The position numbers and the translations under genes were made by a program. 64,000 nt of DNA from an uncultured Synechococcus sp. (GTDB lineage: Bacteria; Cyanobacteriota; Cyanobacteriia; PCC-6307; Cyanobiaceae): contig CALGVO010000186.1 of NCBI GenBank assembly GCA_937930135.1, positions 26,446-90,445 on the forward strand. Reading direction: 5' to 3'. Of the stretch, positions 9,083 to 19,400 are shown piece by piece (position 1 is the first letter of the stretch; the number at the start of each line of letters is the position of its first letter). A model generated the notes under the pieces. The model had not been told where the DNA came from, did not search any database, and worked only from the letters and a program-made list of their open reading frames with translations.

Positions 9083-9898
9083 ATGGCCCGTAAACACCGC
9101 CTGGATCTGCATCTGCTGACGCTGGGGCTGGTGCCGTCCCGTCAGCAGGCCCAGCAGTTGATCCGTGCCGGTCGGGTGCGGGATGGCCGCGGTCAGTTGC
9201 TCGATAAACCAGGTCAGGACGTGCCGACGGATCTGGAGGTGCACGTCGAGCAGCCACCACGCTTTGTCTCCCGCGGTGGTGAGAAGCTTCTGGCTGCCCT
9301 CGAGGCTTTTCCCCTGAAGCTGGAGGGTCGGATCTGCCTCGATGGCGGCATCTCAACCGGCGGATTCACCGACTGCCTCCTTCAGCATGGGGCTGCTCGG
9401 GTCTATGGCATTGATGTGGGCTACGGGCAGACGGCCTGGAGCCTGCGCACCGATGATCGGGTGATCCTGCGGGAACGCACCAATCTCAGGCGGCTGACAC
9501 CGGAGGATCTGTTCGACCCAGCGGATCCGCGACCGACTCTGGCGGTTGCGGATGTGTCCTTCATTTCACTGGGTTTGGTGCTGCCGGCATTACGAGGCCT
9601 GCTGCAAGCTGAGGGCTCCGAGGCTGTGGTGTTGGTGAAACCGCAGTTTGAAGTGGGGCGAGAGCGGGTCGGTAAAGGTGGTGTTGTGCGTGATCCCGAC
9701 GCCCACGTTGTGGCCCTGCAGGGGGTGATCGCAGCAGCGGAGCCACTGGGTTGGAGTCCCCACGGTCTGGTGGCCTCCCCGATCACCGGCCCCGCCGGTA
9801 ACCATGAATATTTGCTCTGGTTGGCTGAAGGGAAGCCCCAGACTCCCCTTCAGCTCCAGGCCATCGAGACGCTCGTGCGCACCACGCTGGCTGGATAA
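9083..9898 (+). CDS. tlyA: TlyA-family rRNA 2'-O-methyltransferase
   Basis: 271 residues from the ATG at 9083 (MARKHRLDLHLL). Domain order is an N-terminal S4 RNA-binding domain (about 5-60, VPSRQQAQQLIRAGRV) then an FtsJ-like Rossmann methyltransferase with CLDGGISTGGFTDCLL, VADVSFISL, VLVKPQFEVG and GPAGNHEY, which supply the K-D-K-E type catalytic set. TlyA methylates cytidine 2'-hydroxyls in 16S and/or 23S rRNA. The ATG is preceded by an AT-rich stretch and no strong Shine-Dalgarno. It converges with glnB, 10 bases from its stop. Confidence 0.9.
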   Translation: MARKHRLDLHLLTLGLVPSRQQAQQLIRAGRVRDGRGQLLDKPGQDVPTDLEVHVEQPPRFVSRGGEKLLAALEAFPLKLEGRICLDGGISTGGFTDCLLQHGAARVYGIDVGYGQTAWSLRTDDRVILRERTNLRRLTPEDLFDPADPRPTLAVADVSFISLGLVLPALRGLLQAEGSEAVVLVKPQFEVGRERVGKGGVVRDPDAHVVALQGVIAAAEPLGWSPHGLVASPITGPAGNHEYLLWLAEGKPQTPLQLQAIETLVRTTLAG

Positions 9899-9908
9899 CG
9901 GTTGACGC

Positions 9909-10253
<345 letters not shown>

Positions 10254-10287
10254 TCAGGTGGGGTGGCGTTCAGTCAGGGGCAGTGTG

Positions 10288-10515
10288 TCAGATCCGTTTC
10301 GTTGCTGAAAGGGCCGGAAGCTGACTCACCTGCAGACCTGCTGCAATGGCGTCGTGGCGTAGGGCTTCCGCATCGGCGGAGGGGAGAGTGACCAGCCCAT
10401 CGGCGAGAAGATCCCAGTGCTCCGCTTCAAAATGGGTTTGGAGCCAGAGCATGCCGTGAACGGTCCCCGGGCGCAGTCGGATCGATGGGTTGGAGCTGTA
10501 GAGGCAAAGATCCAT
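10288..10515 (-). CDS. conserved hypothetical protein of about 75 residues
   Basis: From the ATG at 10515 the product begins MDLCLYSSNPSIRLRPGTVH and continues with GMLWLQTHFEAEHWDLLADG, a soluble, mildly acidic sequence with no membrane span. Upstream in-frame ATGs at 10539 and 10578 are possible starts but would add low-complexity Ser/Pro/Gly residues. It lies between the YRG-repeat protein and glnB on the same strand. I do not recognise a domain. Confidence rests on protein-like composition and the lack of a competing frame. Confidence 0.55.
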   Translation of the reverse strand: MDLCLYSSNPSIRLRPGTVHGMLWLQTHFEAEHWDLLADGLVTLPSADAEALRHDAIAAGLQVSQLPALSATKRI

Positions 10516-10583
10516 GAAAGACCCAGGCGATGAATCCATTACGGCGCTTCGCCCGGGTCTGAGTTGTGCTTTTTGCAACCGAA

Positions 10584-10802
10584 TCAGGAGTTGACCTGGT
10601 TCTGGGCCTCAGCCTGGCGGTGCTCGTAGGTGGCGCCGCGATAGTGCAGCTCAACGCCGGTCTCGGCAGCGGCGGCGTCATGACGCAGGGGGGCGTCGTA
10701 GTGCTGGCCGCGGTAAGTGTGATCCACCGCCTGCTTGCTGGGTTGCTCGTGCTGGCTGGCGTCGTAGGCGACGCCGCGGTAGGTGCGTTGTTGAACGGTC
10801 AT
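10584..10802 (-). CDS. small YRG-repeat protein (DUF4278-like)
   Basis: 72 residues made almost entirely of three copies of a short motif: TYRGVAYDA near 7-15, TYRGQHYDA near 29-37 and HYRGATYEH near 53-61, spaced about 22-24 residues apart. This pattern is characteristic of the cyanobacterial DUF4278 family, whose function is unknown. The linkers are rich in Gln, His and Ala. No signal peptide or membrane segment is present. The ATG lacks an obvious Shine-Dalgarno. It is divergent from queF across about 246 bases, in which I see no other gene. Confidence 0.75.
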   Translation of the reverse strand: MTVQQRTYRGVAYDASQHEQPSKQAVDHTYRGQHYDAPLRHDAAAAETGVELHYRGATYEHRQAEAQNQVNS

Positions 10803-11048
10803 GGTGGGAGCCTCGAAGGGTTGGAAAGTCCCCGATGGGTCGGGGCCGCTTCGATGGAAGGAGCGTTGCTTCGCCTTGCGGAGGGGCTACTTCCGGCTGA
10901 ACGACAGATGCGGAGCACCCGTCAAGCTCAACGTTTTGTCCTTCAATACACTTCTACCCCATCGACGCTGTTCATGGTGAACGGTTTGCCTGTTTGTTTG
11001 TGAAAAGTTTGTGAGTTTGTAGCGTGCTGATGCTGTTGCGTCTGCGTG

Positions 11049-11492
11049 ATGAGTTCGTCCACCTCCTCTGACTCTGCTTCTCACTCCTCTTCAGGCTCCT
11101 CGTCCACGCGCACGCCCCTGTATGGCGAACGCGCCATCGCCGACGCGGAGTTGATCTGTTTTGACAACCCCCGACCCGGCCGGCCCTATGAGATTGCGAT
11201 CGAGCTGCCGGAGTTCACCTGTCTCTGCCCGTTTTCCGGTTATCCCGATTTCGCCGTTCTGCGCTTGCTCTACCAGCCCGGGCCCCGCGTGGTGGAGCTC
11301 AAGGCGATCAAGCTCTACGTGAACAGTTATCGCGATCGCACGATCTCCCATGAGGAGGTGACGAATCGGATCCTTGACGACCTGGTGACGGCCTGCGACC
11401 CGGTCTGGATGCAGCTGGAGGCAGATTTTCATCCGCGGGGCAATGTGCACACCGTGGTGCGCGTCACGCACGGCTCGCGACAGCCGTGCTGA
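11049..11492 (+). CDS. queF: NADPH-dependent 7-cyano-7-deazaguanine reductase
   Basis: 147 residues of the short (YkvM-type) QueF, which reduces preQ0 to preQ1 in queuosine synthesis. The core shows [18 protein letters not shown], with the likely catalytic Cys60 in LCP and Asp67 in PDFA, followed by [15 protein letters not shown] and the His/Glu pair SHEEV. About 20 N-terminal residues are almost all Ser/Thr and are probably disordered. GTG 11046 immediately precedes the ATG at 11049; either could serve. No preQ1-like riboswitch is apparent upstream. It overlaps convergent ccs1 by 29 bases. Confidence 0.94.
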   Translation: MSSSTSSDSASHSSSGSSSTRTPLYGERAIADAELICFDNPRPGRPYEIAIELPEFTCLCPFSGYPDFAVLRLLYQPGPRVVELKAIKLYVNSYRDRTISHEEVTNRILDDLVTACDPVWMQLEADFHPRGNVHTVVRVTHGSRQPC

Positions 11493-12756
11493 TCAGTTCC
11501 GGCAGCTCCCGGGCGAAGCCCCCAAGGTTGCGGTTGCAGAGGCCAGCCACATGCAGCCGACGCCCATCAACATCCTGAATCGCCCACAGCTGTCGGGTGG
11601 CCACCATGCTCAGGCCGCCCCCGAGCAGGGTGATGGCAAAGCCTGCATACACCAGGGGAACACCTGGATCGCGCTTGAGCAAGAGCCCGCTGGCGGGAAG
11701 GATGCTCCACACCCGCACCGGCAGACCGTTGATCTCCGCGGCATCGCCACCAGGGCGCAGGGTCGCGAGGGCCTCCCCTCCTGCGCCGAACACCTGCACC
11801 GGCCCCTGTTCGCTGCTCACTGTCAGCAGCACTGGTTCGCTGCCATCCGGCCGGGTCGGCAGCACCAGGCCCCAGAGTTGTTCCCCCAGCTCGGGAAAGC
11901 TCTGCAGGGGCAGCTGCAGCTTCGGGCTGTTGCCCAGCTGCACGGTGATCGTTGCCAGTGACCAATCGGCCTGATACACCGTCATGCCGCGGTAGCGCAG
12001 CGGATGGTTGACGCTGATCTGCCGTTCGCTGTTGATGTCGTCGGGGCCCTGCAGGAGCAGCTGCGAGCGGAATTGTTCCGGCCGGCCGGCCGGGTCCCGA
12101 TCGATCGCGAAGTCTTCCAGCGTGAGGGTGAGTTGGCTGTTGCCGGCGCGGTCGAGCAGGTCGAGGCTCCGGCCGGGAGCCAGGAAGCGTTCCAGCCGAT
12201 GACCAGCCAGGGATCCCCAGGCGGCACCCAGCATGAGCAGCACCAGGCCGGTGTGCACCAGAAGGGGCCCGACCCGGCCCATGGTGCCGCGACGGGCCTG
12301 GATGCGCTTCTCTCCCTCCTGCACCTGCCAGCCCGATTGCCGCAACGTGTGGCTGAGCCTCAGAAGGGCCGCATCGGGATCGGGCAGGCTGACGCTCTGT
12401 GCCAGCGCCAGCTTGCTCAACTGGCGTGGTTCCCGGTAATCCACCCAACGCAGAGCCGCCTGCAGGGCCGGCCACTGCCGGCGCCAGCTGCAGAGGATCA
12501 GCGCCAGACCCAGCCAGGCCAGCAGTCCCAGAAACCAGGTGCTGCTGTACACGTGGTCGAGCTGGAGCGTCAGCATCCAGTCGCCGTTGATCAGGCCGAG
12601 CCAGGGGGTGGCGTTGAAGCGCTCCAGATAGAGCGCAGGGGCTTCGCCCTGGGGCAGGATTGTGCCAATGGCACTGGCCAGGGCGATGAGGAGCAGCAGT
12701 CCGATCGCCAGTCGCAGGTCTGACAGCAGGGCAGCCAGGCGGCGCATGGCAGTCAT
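11464..12756 (-). CDS. ccs1: cytochrome c biogenesis protein Ccs1/ResB
   Basis: About 430 residues from [19 protein letters not shown]. The N-terminal [22 protein letters not shown] and [19 protein letters not shown] are the first two membrane spans; a large lumenal domain follows, and a C-terminal span [20 protein letters not shown] precedes a short tail. Ccs1 works with CcsA in system II to deliver heme to apocytochromes c on the lumenal side. It starts 4 bases after ccdA, which supplies reductant to the same pathway, so ftsW-ccdA-ccs1 read as one cluster. PsbV, encoded at 57.1 kb, is a plausible client. Confidence 0.92.
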   Translation of the reverse strand: MTAMRRLAALLSDLRLAIGLLLLIALASAIGTILPQGEAPALYLERFNATPWLGLINGDWMLTLQLDHVYSSTWFLGLLAWLGLALILCSWRRQWPALQAALRWVDYREPRQLSKLALAQSVSLPDPDAALLRLSHTLRQSGWQVQEGEKRIQARRGTMGRVGPLLVHTGLVLLMLGAAWGSLAGHRLERFLAPGRSLDLLDRAGNSQLTLTLEDFAIDRDPAGRPEQFRSQLLLQGPDDINSERQISVNHPLRYRGMTVYQADWSLATITVQLGNSPKLQLPLQSFPELGEQLWGLVLPTRPDGSEPVLLTVSSEQGPVQVFGAGGEALATLRPGGDAAEINGLPVRVWSILPASGLLLKRDPGVPLVYAGFAITLLGGGLSMVATRQLWAIQDVDGRRLHVAGLCNRNLGGFARELPELISTAVASRA

Positions 12757-12760
12757 CGGT

Positions 12761-13381
12761 TCAGATCCAGTGGGAGAAGAGGGTGAGAGCACCGGTGGCG
12801 ATGAGCACCATGCCGCTGATGGGGGGAACCCAGCGGCTGATCGGCCGCAGGGCGAGCAGACCCGGAACACTGGCGGCGGCACTGCCAGCCAGGAGCAGGG
12901 GCATCACCTGGCCGAAGCCGAAGCTGGTGAGCAACACCACGCCGATCAGGGGGCTGCCGCTGGTCGCGATCCAGCCCAGCAACACCGCCAGAACGGGGGT
13001 GGTGCAGGGCGATGCGGCCAGGCCGAAGGCCAGTCCTGCCGCGATCGGGGCCAGAGGGGCCGGCACGTTCTGAGACCAGTGCTGGGGATCGGGCCCTGCC
13101 GGAAGGGGGAGTCGGACCAGGCCGAGCAGGTTCAGGCCCATCACCAGGGCGAGAACGGCCACCACAGTGGGGAGCGCATCGGGCACTTGTCCGTAGATGC
13201 GCCCCAGCAGACCGCTCAGGCTCCCCAGAATCACCAGCGCCGACACGATGCCGGAGCAGAAGAGCAGGCTGCGCTGCCAGGGAGCCTGGCGCCCTTCAAA
13301 GCCCGCCAGGTAAGCGAGGGTCACCGGCAGCAGGGAGAGGGAGCAGGGGCCGAGGCTGGTGAGGGCACCGCCGGCGAACAC
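12761..13381 (-). CDS. ccdA: thiol-disulfide transporter CcdA (N-terminus probably longer)
   Basis: A six-span membrane protein that passes reducing equivalents across the thylakoid membrane for cytochrome c maturation. The first span [19 protein letters not shown] and the fourth, with [15 protein letters not shown], carry the two catalytic cysteines. The first legal start in this frame is the GTG at 13381, but the frame is open a further 37 codons to about 13492, encoding INLDLPGLAQSSEQLLSQAL and more, which resembles the N-terminal segment of related CcdA proteins. No ATG, GTG or TTG occurs there, so either a rare start (ATT/ATC) is used or the protein really begins at 13381. It sits between ftsW and ccs1. 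Confidence 0.9.
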   Translation of the reverse strand: MFAGGALTSLGPCSLSLLPVTLAYLAGFEGRQAPWQRSLLFCSGIVSALVILGSLSGLLGRIYGQVPDALPTVVAVLALVMGLNLLGLVRLPLPAGPDPQHWSQNVPAPLAPIAAGLAFGLAASPCTTPVLAVLLGWIATSGSPLIGVVLLTSFGFGQVMPLLLAGSAAASVPGLLALRPISRWVPPISGMVLIATGALTLFSHWI

Positions 13382-13497
13382 CAGGCCTACCGTGACCGGC
13401 CCCGGTTGGGTGAGGGCCTGGGACAGCAGCTGCTCACTGCTCTGGGCAAGTCCGGGGAGATCGAGGTTGATGATCGCCTGAGGAAGGAAAATTCACC

Positions 13498-14748
13498 TTA
13501 TCGAGCAGCTGGACCGCCCTGGGGCGACAGCTCGCTTGATCGTTTCAATCGACGCGATCCCACCAGACCGGTGGATTCCAGGGAGCAGCGGATCAGCAGA
13601 CCAGCGATCAGGAGGCTCGACAGCAGGGAATTACCGCCGTAACTGATCATCGGCAAAGGCAGACCGGTGGTGGGCATCGAGCCGGAGGCCACGGCAAGGT
13701 TCATCACCGACTGCCCCACCAACAGGCTGGTGCAGCCGATCGCCGTGAGCCTGGCCTGATTGCTGCGGCAGCGCAGCGCCACCCGCAGGCCGAGGAAGCC
13801 CACCAGCATGAGAAAGAGGATCAGCATCAAAGAGCCAATGAAGCCGAATTCCTCCGCAAACACGGCAAAGATGAAATCGGTGCTTTGAATCGGCAGATAC
13901 TGCAGTTTCTGGGTCGAGAGGCCGAAGCCTTCGCCAAACAGGCCACCCGAGCCGATCGCCAGCAGGCTCTGCACGAGTTGATAGCCGTCGCCCTGGGGGT
14001 CCTGCCATGGGTCCAGGAAGGAGATCACCCGGAGGCGCTGATAGTCATTGATCATGATGCTGGCCCAGCCCAGCAGCCCTCCCAGAAGCGCTGTGCCGAA
14101 CAAGGTGCGCAGGCGGAGACCGGCGGAGAAGGCCATCAGCCACAGCAGGAGTCCGGTGAGGGCTGCGGTGCTCAGGTTCGGTTGCTTGAGGATCAGCAGG
14201 ATGAGGGCTCCGAAACTGCCGAGCCAGAGCAGTTTCTGATCAGCGGCGCTGCGTTTCCAGTGCGAAAACAAACTGGCGGCCTGCAGCACCACAAACGGCT
14301 TCACCAATTCGGAGGGCTGGATCTGAACGGGGCCGATGACCAACCAGCGGCTGGCGCCATTCACCGTGCTTCCGAACACGAGGGTCGCTCCCACCAGCAG
14401 GATTCCCAGCCAGAGGGCAGGACCGGCAATCTTCATCCAGCGCCGGAGATCGGTGCTGATCGCGCTGATCAGCAGCACCCAGCTGGCACCCATCCAGATC
14501 AGCTGGCGTTTCACGTAGTAGGCCCCTTCGCCCATTTCCCGGCTTGCGACCCACCAGCTGGCGGAGGCCAGGATCAGCAGGCCGGCGATGCTCCAGATGG
14601 CGGTGAGGCTGATCAATAGCCTGGCTTCAGCAGGCCAGAGCGACCAATCGAGGGGCAGATGCCGCTGCCAGAAACCAGCAGACCGCTCGGTTGCCCGTTC
14701 GGCTGGCTGGCTTCTACGGGTGAGGACACGGGAACTACGCAACGCCAT
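13498..14748 (-). CDS. ftsW: cell division SEDS protein FtsW
   Basis: 416 residues with about ten membrane spans. Family segments include VQIQPSELVKPFVVLQAA, SGGLFGEGFGLSTQKLQYLP (typical GEGxGxS loop) and the signature TTGLPLPMISYGGNSLL. SEDS proteins polymerise peptidoglycan glycan strands with a class B PBP at the septum. The ATG at 14748 is chosen over one at 14766 because GGGAGGT at 14758-14764 lies 9 bases before it. Downstream on the same strand are ccdA and ccs1, an unrelated function probably sharing the transcript. RodA is the alternative SEDS name, but the sequence order fits FtsW. Confidence 0.92.
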   Translation of the reverse strand: MALRSSRVLTRRSQPAERATERSAGFWQRHLPLDWSLWPAEARLLISLTAIWSIAGLLILASASWWVASREMGEGAYYVKRQLIWMGASWVLLISAISTDLRRWMKIAGPALWLGILLVGATLVFGSTVNGASRWLVIGPVQIQPSELVKPFVVLQAASLFSHWKRSAADQKLLWLGSFGALILLILKQPNLSTAALTGLLLWLMAFSAGLRLRTLFGTALLGGLLGWASIMINDYQRLRVISFLDPWQDPQGDGYQLVQSLLAIGSGGLFGEGFGLSTQKLQYLPIQSTDFIFAVFAEEFGFIGSLMLILFLMLVGFLGLRVALRCRSNQARLTAIGCTSLLVGQSVMNLAVASGSMPTTGLPLPMISYGGNSLLSSLLIAGLLIRCSLESTGLVGSRRLKRSSELSPQGGPAAR

Positions 14749-14798
14749 CGAGTCATGACCTCCCATTCAGACGCCTGAGGGCGACTTTGCCAAGCCAC

Positions 14799-14823
14799 AA
14801 AAAAGCCCGACTTACGTCGGGCT
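14799..14823 (-). terminator. Rho-independent terminator after apcC
   Basis: Perfect 8-bp stem AGCCCGAC (14804-14811) / GTCGGGCT (14816-14823) with a 4-base loop. On the minus strand it is followed by a run of five T residues (the A run at 14799-14803). It lies about 33 bases past the apcC stop and before ftsW. Confidence 0.9.
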
Positions 14824-14855
14824 CCAGACATTGGATTTGGTGAACTGATGAACGC

Positions 14856-15056
14856 TCAGTTGCCGACGTTCACCTGGGGACGCCCACTGCAGAGCTCAAC
14901 CTTCAGGATGCGTCCACCCTGCTTCATGATGCGCTGCTGTTCAGCGAACCAGCTGTCGTAAGGCACCCACTTCGTGAAGAAGGTGTTTTGAAGTTCGCGC
15001 TGACTCCGGGTCTTTTCAGGACTTGGAATGCAGGCGGTGACTTTGAACAACCGCAT
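14856..15056 (-). CDS. apcC: allophycocyanin core linker LC7.8
   Basis: 66 residues, the standard size, beginning MRLFKVTACIPSPEKTRSQR. This CpcD/ApcC-type linker sits in the central cavity of allophycocyanin trimers and caps the core cylinders. It follows apcB by 5 bases and is closed by a strong terminator, so it is the last gene of apcA-apcB-apcC. Confidence 0.97.
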   Translation of the reverse strand: MRLFKVTACIPSPEKTRSQRELQNTFFTKWVPYDSWFAEQQRIMKQGGRILKVELCSGRPQVNVGN

Positions 15057-15061
15057 GGGAA

Positions 15062-15550
15062 TCAGTTGCCGAGGCCGGAGCAGATGTAATCGAAGTACAC
15101 GCCCATTTCACGACCAGCATCGGGGCCGACCAGTGAAGCGGTGACTTCCTTCATGGCTTGAATGGCTTGCACAGTGGCACCAATGGGCACACCCAGAGAG
15201 TTGTAGGTCTCTTTGAGGCCGTTCAGCACGCGCTCATCCAGGATGGAGGTGTCGCCGGCGAGCATGGCGTAGGTGGAATACCGGAGGTAGTAATCCAGGT
15301 CGCGGATGCAGGCGGCGTAGCGGCGCGTGGTGTACATGTTGCCACCAGGACGGGTGATGTCCGAGTAGAGCAGAGCCTTGGCCACCGCATCTTTAATGAT
15401 GGTGGAGGCGTTGGCACTAATGGTGGCAGCGGCCTTGACGCGCAGTTCGCCACTGGCGAAATAGCTCTCAAGGTTGCTCATCGACGCAGAGTCGAGATAG
15501 AGACCCTGAACGTCAGACTTGTTGATGACGTTGGTGATGGCGTCTTGCAT
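15062..15550 (-). CDS. apcB: allophycocyanin beta subunit
   Basis: 162 residues. The phycocyanobilin attachment Cys81 lies in [16 protein letters not shown], and Asn71 in GGNMYTTRR is the residue usually N-methylated in beta subunits. ApcB pairs with ApcA in the trimeric discs of the phycobilisome core, absorbing near 650 nm. It is encoded 42 bases after apcA and 5 bases before apcC. Confidence 0.98.
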   Translation of the reverse strand: MQDAITNVINKSDVQGLYLDSASMSNLESYFASGELRVKAAATISANASTIIKDAVAKALLYSDITRPGGNMYTTRRYAACIRDLDYYLRYSTYAMLAGDTSILDERVLNGLKETYNSLGVPIGATVQAIQAMKEVTASLVGPDAGREMGVYFDYICSGLGN

Positions 15551-15592
15551 GGATCCGTGAAGGGGGGCGAGAAGGCGAGAAGTCGACGAAGG

Positions 15593-16078
15593 TCAGGCGA
15601 GAGCGCCCACCACGTAGTCGAAGTAGGTGCCAGCTTCTTCGGCATCAGTGCCGGTGAGAATGCCCATGGCCACCGCCTTCATTTCGCGGATCGCTTCAGC
15701 CATGGCTTCGAGGGGAGTGCCCAGGGCTCGATACATCTCGCGGGCGCCGATCACGCCGATCTCTTCGATCGGGGTGACGTCTCCAGCGACCACGCCGTAG
15801 GTGACGAGGCGCAGGTAATAGTCCATGTCGCGCAGGCAGGAGGCGGTCATTTCCTCGCCATAGGCATTGCCGCCGGGGGAGATGACGTCAGGGCGCTTCT
15901 GGAAGAGCTGGCCAGCGGCCTGCTTGACGATACGCTCTCTGCTTTCGCTGAGAACCTGGGCGATGCGGAGGCGACGCTGACCGCCGGCGACGAACGCCTT
16001 GATCTGGTCGAGTTCGCCAGGGCTGAGGTAGCGGGCTTCGGCGTCCGCGTTGATGATCGAGTTGGAGACGATGCTCAT
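15593..16078 (-). CDS. apcA: allophycocyanin alpha subunit
   Basis: 161 residues from the ATG at 16078 ([20 protein letters not shown]); the open frame extends 30 codons further but the family N-terminus and length fix this start. Cys81 in [15 protein letters not shown] is the bilin attachment site. It forms alpha-beta monomers with ApcB. It lies downstream of apcE on the same strand but behind a strong terminator, so apcABC probably has its own promoter and is made in far greater amount than apcE. Confidence 0.98.
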   Translation of the reverse strand: MSIVSNSIINADAEARYLSPGELDQIKAFVAGGQRRLRIAQVLSESRERIVKQAAGQLFQKRPDVISPGGNAYGEEMTASCLRDMDYYLRLVTYGVVAGDVTPIEEIGVIGAREMYRALGTPLEAMAEAIREMKAVAMGILTGTDAEEAGTYFDYVVGALA

Positions 16079-16345
16079 GCAGTTCTGCCTCGAAACAAGC
16101 GGCCGCCCGAAGGAGACCGATATCCGGTGAGTGGTTGACGCGACCAGTGTGCCTGATCGCCCCAGCATTCTGTGGCAGCGCTGAGAATCTCCCCCGGGGC
16201 CGGTAACAGTTCTTCACTCCGCCGTGAATCCTTAAGAGTCATTGCAGCGCAAGGGGTCTGCGGGGGCTCTGCCCATGGGACGGCAACAGCATTGATCAAC
16301 ACAATCGCCATCAATCTTGCCCTCTATTGATGACAACAAACGCAA
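16079..16345 (-). other. apcA upstream leader/promoter region, no gene seen
   Basis: About 270 bases between the apcE terminator and the apcA start. Short open frames here lack protein-like character. The terminator upstream of it and the need for abundant ApcAB imply that the apcABC promoter lies here, but I cannot pick a confident -10/-35 pair by eye. Confidence 0.5.
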
Positions 16346-16346
16346 G

Positions 16347-16379
16347 AAAAAGCCCCATGCACTCAAGTGTGCATGGGGC
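16347..16379 (-). terminator. strong terminator/attenuator between apcE and apcA
   Basis: Perfect 11-bp inverted repeat GCCCCATGCAC (16352-16362) / GTGCATGGGGC (16369-16379) with a 6-base loop. On the minus strand it is followed by five T residues (A run at 16347-16351). It ends apcE transcription or lets only part of it continue into apcABC. Confidence 0.92.
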
Positions 16380-16427
16380 GATTTGATCGGCAGATCCGAC
16401 GCCGGCGCATGTGGCGCTGGCTTTGGA

Positions 16428-19400
16428 TCAGATGGCGCCTTTGAGCGGAGGGTTGAGGCCGGCATTGCCGCCATACAGCGCTGCGCCACGGTTAAAGCTC
16501 GCCATGGTGGTGCCGTCCTGGCTGTTCATGCCCTGGTAGCTCGGAACCTGATCGGCGCCGAAGGCATTGGCGTAAGCCTCGGAGCTCAGCAAGCGATCGA
16601 TGGCGGACTGCTGGCCCTGCTTGACGCGCGTGGCCAGGAACACGCTCACTTCGCGGGGCAGCGGTGCCCGACCCAGCAGCGCCAGATGGGCTGCTGTCGC
16701 GGCCCGCAGTGGGGCCATGCGCCAGAGACGCTGCTGGAAAAGCTCACTCGCGGCCACGCGGCCCACAAATTCGGCCACGCTGAGGCGGCGTTGACGGAAC
16801 AGGGATTCCGCATCGCTGAGACGTTCCGACTCCACGGGCATGCGGTTGAGCAGCTGGCGATAGATCGCCTGAATCGCGGCTTCGATTTCGTTCGCGGTCG
16901 CGGCCTCCGCTAGGCGCAGGGGGCGATTGAGCCCCTGACGCCGGCGAAGGCCGGTGGGGCTGGCGCCGGCGAGAGCTTTGCGCATGGCGGTTTCGGCCGT
17001 TTCGGGGAGGCCGAAGCCGAAGCTGCTGCTGGAGCTGCTCCAGCTGGGGACTGCACCTGCCGGCACGCTGGGTTGGGGCGCGACCGGTGCCACCGTTGAA
17101 GAAACGCTGCTCCAGCTGGGAGCTTGCCCACCGCCGGGCTGCCAGCGGGGTGAGCTCCAGCGACGGCGTGGTGTGGGCTGACTGCGCAGGCTTTCTGGGC
17201 CCTGCTGTTGCGCCGGGCGCATCTCCTGCACCTGGCCACCGGTGAGCTTGGCACTCCAGCTGCCGCGAACGACAGGCCGGTCGGCCAGATTGCGGCGCGT
17301 GAGATCGGCGCTGGAACGGAAGCCCTTCGGCTTCAACACATTGGGACGCTGATAGGTGGTGGCGACGCCCGCTGCAATCAGGTCAACGGGACGTTTGAGG
17401 GCCGGAACCCGACGCGTGCGCAGATCGGTGGGGGTGATGAACCGCTCATAGGGCACGGTGTCTTCACCAAAGCAGTCGTTGTATTCGCTGCTGTTGATCA
17501 GCGCATCCACAACCCCGTAGAAACCCTGTTGCGCTGCCGTGTCAAACAGGGAATCGATCTCCCAGCGCCCGAAGGTGGGACGGCCGAGCAGGCGGCGATG
17601 CATCACCTCAATCGCTTTGGTGAGGTAAAGGCCACTCCAATAGCGACGGCGGAAGGCCTGGGAGCGGGCGACCTGGCGTACGAATTCACGCAGGCTGATG
17701 TCGCCGTTCTCCAGTTTGATCTCCTCCACCTTGTTGCGTTCGCCCTCGTAGCCGGCGCTGCCCAGCACCTGGACGTAAACGGCGTTGATCACCGCCTGGG
17801 TGCTGGATTCAGTGCCGCGAATGCTCGGTTGTCCAGCTCGCCTGGGGATGGAATTCCCGCCGGTGGCGATCTGCTGGAGACGCATCACCCTGGGGCCGAC
17901 GCGGCGAGGCGTGCTGCCACGGAACTGGGGGCTGGCCATCTGACCGGGCTCCCGCATGCCATTACCCACGAGGATCCTGCGGTTGTCGTAGCCGGCAGGG
18001 GCCGGGCGGGTGGCAACCGATGCGGTGGCGGAGGGGAAGATGGCGCCGTACTGAATGCCTAGCGGGTCGTTGCCGCCGCCGTAGGCATGCTGGTCGCCGA
18101 AAGGTTGGCGGTAGGAGGCATAAAGGGTGACGTATTGGGGTGCACCTTCGAAGGGGGCGCTGAAGCGGAAGAGCTTGCGGTTCGAGCCCCAGCCTGCACT
18201 TTCCTGGGCTTCCTCGCCCAGGTCCCTCAGGAAGGGAACGGTTTCCTCGCCGAAGACGCGCGCGTACTCCAGCGTGTTGATCAGCGCATCCACCAGACCG
18301 TTCAGCCCCTGGGCGCTGACGATGTCGAAGTAACGGGTGAATTCCTCGCGGGAGCTGATCCCGCGTCCGAGGAAGTGGCGGAAGGCGAGTTCCACGGCCC
18401 GGCTGTTGGAGAAGCGGGCGTAGAACTGTTGGCGGTACTCCTTGCTGCGGCCGAGGGCACGAATGAATTCGCGCATGGAGATGTCACCCTGGCGCACCTG
18501 GGTGGCCTCCACAGGGCAGGGACTTTGTGAATAGGCCTTGGTGATGTCGCGCTCGAACACCTGGCGATAGGCGGCGCGAACCACCTCGGCCTTCTGGGCA
18601 CCGGTCATGGCCGGCTTCATTGTGTAACGCAGAGCTTTGCCCTTGGCGGCGAGGGCATAGATCGCCGGCAGTTGCAGGCCCTGGTTCTCGGGGCTGCCCA
18701 GACGCTGTCGGGCTGAAGGCGTTGGAATCGCCAGTTCTGCGAGCAGCACGTTGAAGCATTGCACGGTGAGGCGTCGCGCTTCCGGCTGCTGCTTGAGCAG
18801 GCTGGCTGCGGCAGCACGCATTTCCTGAAGTGCCACGTTGGTGGCGGCGAGGGAGCAGCCCTTTTCCAGCACGTCGCGCAGGCCGCGGGTGTTCACGGCA
18901 AGGATGCTGGGGTCACCCGCCACAAGGGCATAACCCACGTAGCGCAGGAACCAGCCGAGATCGCGGATGGATTTCCGCATTCGATCAGGGCCGTATTTAG
19001 CAACGCTGATCGGAGCAAATCCGGTCGGCAGCACCACGCGGACGTCAGCGTCTTCACCACTGCCCTGGAGAAGGCGGCTGAGGAAGTTGCCGCGTCCGGC
19101 GGAGCCGTCAGCCCCGGTGAAGGTGCGCACTGACTGAGCGAATGCCACCTGATCCGATGCCAGCGGTGTGCCGTCGGCTGCGCTGCTCTCACCCGTGCTC
19201 AGGGGTGCGTCGAGGAACGACAGCGGCGTACCGCCGGCAAAAATCCGGTTGGCGGCTCGCGCCACGATCGCTTCGGCGTTGGCGGCAAGCACCTGGGCGG
19301 CAGCCAGACGATCCTGACCGCTACGGAAGAAGGTGACCAGGTTGTCGAGCTCCGCTCCATCGGGAAAGCGGTCCTGTTGTTCAGCCTGACGAACGCTGGA

